DNA from: a virus
DNA: 22,393 bases
IMG/VR virus record: IMGVR_UViG_3300049791_000019
Location: 1 to 22,393 of that record
Strand: one strand, 5' to 3'
In this document: in pieces, positions 18,612 through 22,393 of the stretch
Layout of the letters: each line of letters starts with the position of its first letter
Position numbering within the stretch: the first letter of the stretch is position 1
Notes under the pieces: generated by a model
The model's input: only the letters and a program-made list of their open reading frames with translations
Told to the model about the DNA's origin: nothing
The model's database searches: none
Position numbers and translations under genes: made by a program

Positions 18612-19232
18612 ATGGCTGATATTGATTTTAGTGTTCTCTGGGCATCAACCAAGAAAAAGCTCGTTGACATGCTCGACGGGACTCATGCTGAACGGTTGAT
18701 TGCTCAGCCTCCTGCATTCCTTCTGTCCGGCACGACAAAGCAGCGCATCCGCGTCGACGTTGGTGAGCCTGGATTCTTTGAGGGTCGCATGGCCAGAACC
18801 TTCAAAGAGTTTGCCCTTGTCGCCGGCTCTACTTACACGATCAAATTCGTTGTACCGGTCAATATAATCCTGATCGCTCAATCCGTTGAGCTTGATAGCG
18901 GAGCCCTTCGAATTACCAATACCGTCGGCGGAACTCCTGCTGGGTCATTTGCCGAAACTCTCCCTGTCATTCCCCAGAACACAATGAGTGAGCGCCCGGT
19001 GCCGCTCTATGTTCCGCAGGTTGTCGTGACTGCTGGCGGATCTTTGACCGGATTCACCACTCTCGATGTACACAGGGTTGTCACGGTGGCCACTGGCATT
19101 CAGACCACTATCGACAACTTTGTAGATGACTATCGCGGGATTGGCGCCAACACCTATCACGTCTTGTATGAGAATTTCGGATCGGGGACGGCTACCGGCA
19201 CCTTGTCCTTTTTGTGGGAGGAGCGAGTTTAA
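18612..19232 (+). CDS. probable virion protein, 206 aa
   Basis: Starts MADIDFSVLWASTKKKLVDM with AGGAGG upstream. The rest is beta-rich: RIRVDVGEPGFFEG, FKEFALVAGSTYTIKFVVPV, RITNTVGG and a Gly-Ser-Thr rich C-terminal half. The single-residue overlap (TAATG) with the next structural gene and the location between terL and portal suggest a capsid decoration, head-fibre or tail component. No named family is recognised. Confidence 0.65.
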   Translation: MADIDFSVLWASTKKKLVDMLDGTHAERLIAQPPAFLLSGTTKQRIRVDVGEPGFFEGRMARTFKEFALVAGSTYTIKFVVPVNIILIAQSVELDSGALRITNTVGGTPAGSFAETLPVIPQNTMSERPVPLYVPQVVVTAGGSLTGFTTLDVHRVVTVATGIQTTIDNFVDDYRGIGANTYHVLYENFGSGTATGTLSFLWEERV

Positions 19233-20311
19233 TGGCCGTCACCAGGATAAACGTGTCCGTTCCAATGGGCGTCTGGACTGACCTATATGCCGCATCAGGT
19301 ATCGCTGTCGGCACCGAGGTCATGCTGTTCAATAAAGACGGCATGATCGTGAATGTCGCGGCTTCATTGGCGGCGCCGACGACTGTTAAAGGCATTCCGC
19401 TGTATGCATTCACCGCCGCCAGTGATCCGCTAGACATTCCACCCGGCGAACCTGGTCTGTGGGCATTCTCGCCAGTTGGCACCGCGACGATCCTGGTGCA
19501 GGAGCAGGCCACGCAGCGCCACTCCAATGCAGCAGCATGGGTTACGCAGGCACACCCAAAGGGCATGGACTTCTACACCGCTGTAGGCTTCGGCATGGTG
19601 CCTGGCTGTCGTCGTGTGGCGGCACTTGGGAACAACCCTGACGTTGACTCTGGCACAATCCCCGAGGATATCTGGAGTGGTGGCGGACTTTACCCATGGA
19701 TGACTGCAGCTACATCACTGGAGATAGTCTCAAGCTCAGCCTCTGATTCATCGGCTGGCGTTGGCGCCAGAACCGTCGTGATTAACGGCCTTGATATCAA
19801 CTATGTCGAAGTCTCACAAACGATCACCCTGAATGGCCTGGCCGCTGTTGCGATTCCGACGCAGCTATTCCGCATCAACAATGCTCTAGTGGCATCTGCC
19901 GGCACGAGTCAGACTAACGTTGGCGATATCACCATCAGGAACGCTAGTGCTGGCGCTACCAGAGGCATTATTCCAGCTGGCTATGGCATTACCAGGCAAG
20001 CGATCTACACCGTCCCTGCTGGCTACACGCTCAGCATCCATTCGACGCTAGTTTCGCTGATCAAATCCAACGCCTCGATCAATGCGACCATGGCTACATG
20101 GTTCCGGACTTCTGCGGGTGTCGCCAGAATGCCGCTGGAGTTCAGCGTTAGTGAGGCGGTCCCATATCGCCACGATGGAACGCCAGGAGTGATCGTCGTT
20201 GAAAAGACCGACATAGCCATCAGGGCAAACTTCGTCAGCACCAACGATACCGCGCTCACTGGCGCCTTCCTTGGAATCTTGATTGCCAATACGACCATAG
20301 CGCAGGCATGA
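19232..20311 (+). CDS. probable virion structural protein, 359 aa
   Basis: ATG 19232 follows GGAGGAG; an in-frame ATG at 19214 is less likely. The N-terminal domain (INVSVPMGVWTDLYAASGIA, then GTEVMLFNK) resembles the whole 86 aa protein encoded next. The middle holds ALGNNPDVDSGTIPEDIWSG, a GLYPWMTAATSLEIVSSS block, and a strand-rich VGARTVVINGLDINYVEV region known from phage virion proteins (recollection). The C-terminal part is also beta-rich. It is likely exposed on the particle (fibre or decoration); the exact place is unknown. Confidence 0.65.
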   Translation: MAVTRINVSVPMGVWTDLYAASGIAVGTEVMLFNKDGMIVNVAASLAAPTTVKGIPLYAFTAASDPLDIPPGEPGLWAFSPVGTATILVQEQATQRHSNAAAWVTQAHPKGMDFYTAVGFGMVPGCRRVAALGNNPDVDSGTIPEDIWSGGGLYPWMTAATSLEIVSSSASDSSAGVGARTVVINGLDINYVEVSQTITLNGLAAVAIPTQLFRINNALVASAGTSQTNVGDITIRNASAGATRGIIPAGYGITRQAIYTVPAGYTLSIHSTLVSLIKSNASINATMATWFRTSAGVARMPLEFSVSEAVPYRHDGTPGVIVVEKTDIAIRANFVSTNDTALTGAFLGILIANTTIAQA

Positions 20312-20312
20312 C

Positions 20313-20573
20313 ATGGCAACTATCCCTGATATGCAGCTCATCCCGACCGCCTACACCGAAGTTTATGCGGCCACTGGTATTACGCCTGGCACCAAGATCG
20401 CGGTCCAGAACAAGGCGCGAGGCGATATCAATATCCAGAACATCGATGCGCAGCCGGCTGCCACTGACAACAATGGCTTCGTCATTTCATCCAAGGAGGT
20501 CTGGCCGGTTCCGGCTGGCACTCTGAAAGTTTGGTTTAAAGGTGATGGACCGATGGCCGTAGAGGTGATGTGA
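20313..20573 (+). CDS. small virion-associated protein, 86 aa
   Basis: Begins 1 nt after the previous stop. PTAYTEVYAATGITPGTKIA and VQNK align with the N-terminal domain of the 359 aa protein, and WPVPAGTLKVWF continues the strand pattern. It is a compact beta-sandwich, probably a stand-alone copy of that domain that binds the same site on the particle. The ribosome-binding site is weak, so coupling is expected. Confidence 0.65.
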   Translation: MATIPDMQLIPTAYTEVYAATGITPGTKIAVQNKARGDINIQNIDAQPAATDNNGFVISSKEVWPVPAGTLKVWFKGDGPMAVEVM

Positions 20574-20589
20574 TCAATCAGTGATTGAT
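20573..20589. repeat. perfect inverted repeat ATCAATCA-G-TGATTGAT
   Basis: Eight-base arms around one G, starting at the last base of the previous stop codon. It overlaps the -35 region of the putative portal promoter, so an operator is possible; the AT-rich stem makes a terminator less likely. Confidence 0.5.
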
Positions 20590-20614
20590 ACCGGCATGAC
20601 TTGATCGCTATTCT
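20585..20614 (+). promoter_or_regulatory. possible promoter for the portal gene
   Basis: TTGATA (20585-20590), 18 nt, TATTCT (20609-20614). It starts in the inverted repeat. The predicted transcript would begin near 20621, leaving a usable leader only for the ATG at 20653. Confidence 0.4.
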
Positions 20615-20652
20615 AAAGTATCATCATGCACACTATTCAGCGGAATCCATCC

Positions 20653-21990
20653 ATGGCTTTTTACGATCGCCTCAAGTTCTGGCATAAGCCCGAGATCAAA
20701 TCAGGCGGTCGCGTCTCCGAGATCCCTATTCAGCGCGGATCGCTGATGGACATGATCTTTGGGCATGGTGGTGGAAGAATGACTCCGCATGCAGCCATGG
20801 AGTTCTATCGGACCTGCTCAAGTGTCGCCATTGCCGTCGATATGATTGCCGATGAGATCGAACACTTGCAGCCGGTTATTCAGATGGAAGATGGCAAGTA
20901 TGAGAATGACCATGACCTATTGCGCCTGCTGAAATCGCCTAATGGCTTCGATAACTGGTCTGGGTTCATCGGCCAAGCCGCTCGCAGTTATCTGCTGACC
21001 CGCGAATGTTTCTACTACGGCGGCGGCGGTGTTACTCGCCCTCCACTGGAGTTGTTTGCCGTCAAGCCGCAGACGATCAGCGCCATGGAGAACGCGCTTG
21101 ACCGATATCCGCAGTCATTCATGATCTCCGATGGCCGCGCTCATGGTAGTTATCTGCGTGTTGAACGCGCCCGCAAGGTCAACTACTACGATGGCAACTT
21201 GCGCGAACTGTTCCGCGTGCATGGTTTCAGTTCGAGGACTGATGAGACTCGTGCCGATAGCCCGCTAGAGGCTGTTGCGCTCGAAGCCAAGCAACAGATT
21301 CAGGGTCGCGTTCATAACCTGGCGCTGCTTGATAACGGCGGTCGCCTAAGCCTGATCGTGCAGTTCAAAGATCCAATGACCGAGGATGAGCATATTGCCC
21401 GTCGCGATGGCGTCAACCGGGCATTGGCTGGCGCAGGAAATGCCGGTCGCATTGCCGTTGTGTCATCCAGCGATATGGAGATCCATGAAGCCGGCACAAA
21501 CAACAAAGATATGGACTATGCCAAGCTTGATGCCGTTGCGCGTGAGGCATTGTTTCTACGCTACAAGATCCCTCTGCCACTGGTGAGCAATGACGCCAGC
21601 ACCGATAATAACCTAGAACACTCGGTTTACCACCTGTATGACCGCGCCGTATTGCCGCTGGCCGATGTTCTGCTCGACGGCCTTGGGCGTATGCTGCTAC
21701 CTCGCTACGGCTTGGACCCCGCGCGGGTCTCCCTGACATTCAACCCAGAATCGATTGATGCCTTGGTCGACCGTCGCGTCAAGATGCTTGCCGAGCGTCA
21801 GAAGTTGGGCGTTGAGACGATCAATGAATTGCGCGCTCAACTGCCTAATCGCGAGCCACTTGAAGGCGGCGATACGCTTTATCAGGCTTCGACGCTGGTC
21901 CCGGTCGGCACAGATCTATTTACTGATGACAATGTTGATGATTCGACGATTGCGGCCAGGCTGATGGCTGAGGATGAGGGCAATGACTAA
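20653..21990 (+). CDS. phage portal protein (HK97-type)
   Basis: A 445 aa protein beginning MAFYDRLKFWHKPE. FYRTCSSVAIAVDMIADEIE and NDHDLLRLLKSPNGFDNWSG are typical of the HK97-type portal family, as are the central DSPLEAVALEAKQQIQGRVH and YAKLDAVAREALFLRYKIPL regions and the late NNLEHSVYHLYDRAVLPLAD helix. The dodecameric portal sits at one capsid vertex, anchors the terminase during packaging and later the tail. An upstream ATG at 20626 has no ribosome-binding site; ATG 20653 has GGA 8 nt before it. Placement just downstream of terL, with structural genes between, is unusual but compatible. Confidence 0.9.
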   Translation: MAFYDRLKFWHKPEIKSGGRVSEIPIQRGSLMDMIFGHGGGRMTPHAAMEFYRTCSSVAIAVDMIADEIEHLQPVIQMEDGKYENDHDLLRLLKSPNGFDNWSGFIGQAARSYLLTRECFYYGGGGVTRPPLELFAVKPQTISAMENALDRYPQSFMISDGRAHGSYLRVERARKVNYYDGNLRELFRVHGFSSRTDETRADSPLEAVALEAKQQIQGRVHNLALLDNGGRLSLIVQFKDPMTEDEHIARRDGVNRALAGAGNAGRIAVVSSSDMEIHEAGTNNKDMDYAKLDAVAREALFLRYKIPLPLVSNDASTDNNLEHSVYHLYDRAVLPLADVLLDGLGRMLLPRYGLDPARVSLTFNPESIDALVDRRVKMLAERQKLGVETINELRAQLPNREPLEGGDTLYQASTLVPVGTDLFTDDNVDDSTIAARLMAEDEGND

Positions 21991-22162
21991 AGAAGAAAAA
22001 GAAGTTCTGGAACTGGCCACCAAATTGTGGAATGCATTAGTCGCGCTACCAGTCATGCATCATGATGACAATGCGGAGCATATGCGCGATATCCACGACA
22101 TTCAGAATCGAGTGCTGGCGCGTTCTGCAATTCGCGCTATGGATGAAAATGGCCGTCCGTAA
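21983..22162 (+). CDS. small phage protein after portal, 59 aa
   Basis: ATG 21983 overlaps the portal end by 8 nt and follows GAGG. MTKEEKEVLELATKLWNALV and HMRDIHDIQNRVLARSAIRA are two helices with His-rich middle residues (MHHDDNAEH). Phages often have such small helical genes next to portal; no role is known. Confidence 0.7.
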   Translation: MTKEEKEVLELATKLWNALVALPVMHHDDNAEHMRDIHDIQNRVLARSAIRAMDENGRP

Positions 22163-22393
22163 GGAAATCCTAACCCGCGAAGTCGCCGAAAAGGTCAGGC
22201 TTGAAGAGCTGGTCAAGCCTGGCATTCGAAAGATATTTGCTCGCGTGGTCGAAGACTTCCGTGCCTCGGTTGCTCGCACTGGATCACCACAAGATGTAAG
22301 CCGCTACCGGACGTCGTTCGAGACTCTGCTAGAGGATCATTATCGTCGCGTGCAAAAGTCATTCTCCGGCGCGATCCTCCTACACAACAACGT
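22149..22393 (+). CDS. probable head morphogenesis protein, 5' part
   Basis: The frame starts at ATG 22149 with GGATG nearby, overlaps the previous gene by 14 nt and runs off the window after 81 codons. The product is charged and helical: MAVRKEILTREVAEKVRLEE, IRKIFARVVEDFRASVA, then EDHYRRVQKSFSGA. Proteins directly after portal with this type of N-terminal helix are often SPP1 gp7/Mu gpF-like minor head proteins; only the position and general character support that here. Confidence 0.6.
   Translation, partial: MAVRKEILTREVAEKVRLEELVKPGIRKIFARVVEDFRASVARTGSPQDVSRYRTSFETLLEDHYRRVQKSFSGAILLHNN

Noticed and set aside
20626-20652. Nine-codon N-terminal extension of portal
   Set aside because: No ribosome-binding site, and the ATG lies only 11 nt after the possible -10 box; MAFYDRL at 20653 looks like a normal portal start.

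Overview
This window looks like part of a tailed double-stranded DNA phage (or prophage) genome, probably one that infects Pseudomonas or a close relative. The evidence is a terminase small/large pair and an HK97-type portal on the + strand, a long run of tightly overlapping small genes on the - strand, and a promoter/repeat-rich region between the two arms. The host guess rests on the intracellular PHA depolymerase-like protein, which resembles the Pseudomonas PhaZ proteins as I remember them, and on several small proteins of a type common in Pseudomonas phages. No database search was possible. No tRNA, rRNA, CRISPR array, integrase or insertion sequence is visible.

Layout: (1) 1-15031, - strand, the early/metabolic arm. 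Transcription runs right to left in blocks that start at sigma70-like promoters with a TATAGT-like -10 box (about 15090, 12434, 8868 and 6198). From right to left it encodes two tandem paralogues ending in WRCWR, an uncharacterised protein, a RepA-like P-loop helicase/ATPase, a string of small phage proteins (many 30-100 aa, mostly joined by ATGA overlaps), an RMF-like mini-protein, two cytosine-methylase-like proteins, small membrane proteins, a MazG-like pyrophosphohydrolase, a PhaZ-like depolymerase, a cupin, three helix-turn-helix proteins (two of them tandem duplicates), and the first 16 codons of a DUF551-like gene. (2) 6909-7339, a small switch-like region. A + strand XRE/Cro-type regulator diverges from a - strand gene, and its own promoter carries two palindromes. 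(3) 15032-16027, the only long stretch without a confident gene. It holds iteron-like repeats, a second family of direct repeats, a strong hairpin and another copy of the palindrome found at the XRE promoter. It is a candidate replication origin and/or control region between the arms. (4) 16028-22393, + strand, the late arm: two small conserved proteins, a terminator, terS, terL, a membrane protein, three probable virion proteins, portal, a small protein, and the start of a probable head morphogenesis protein.

How the genes may work together (inference): the helicase and nearby repeats could form a replication module. MazG, the methylase-like proteins and the RMF-like protein would adjust host nucleotide pools, DNA modification and translation. 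The PhaZ-like enzyme could release carbon and reducing power from host polyhydroxyalkanoate granules during infection. The late arm packages DNA and builds the capsid. Many genes of 20-60 aa were read directly from the sequence by ribosome-binding site, coding continuity and overlap with neighbours.
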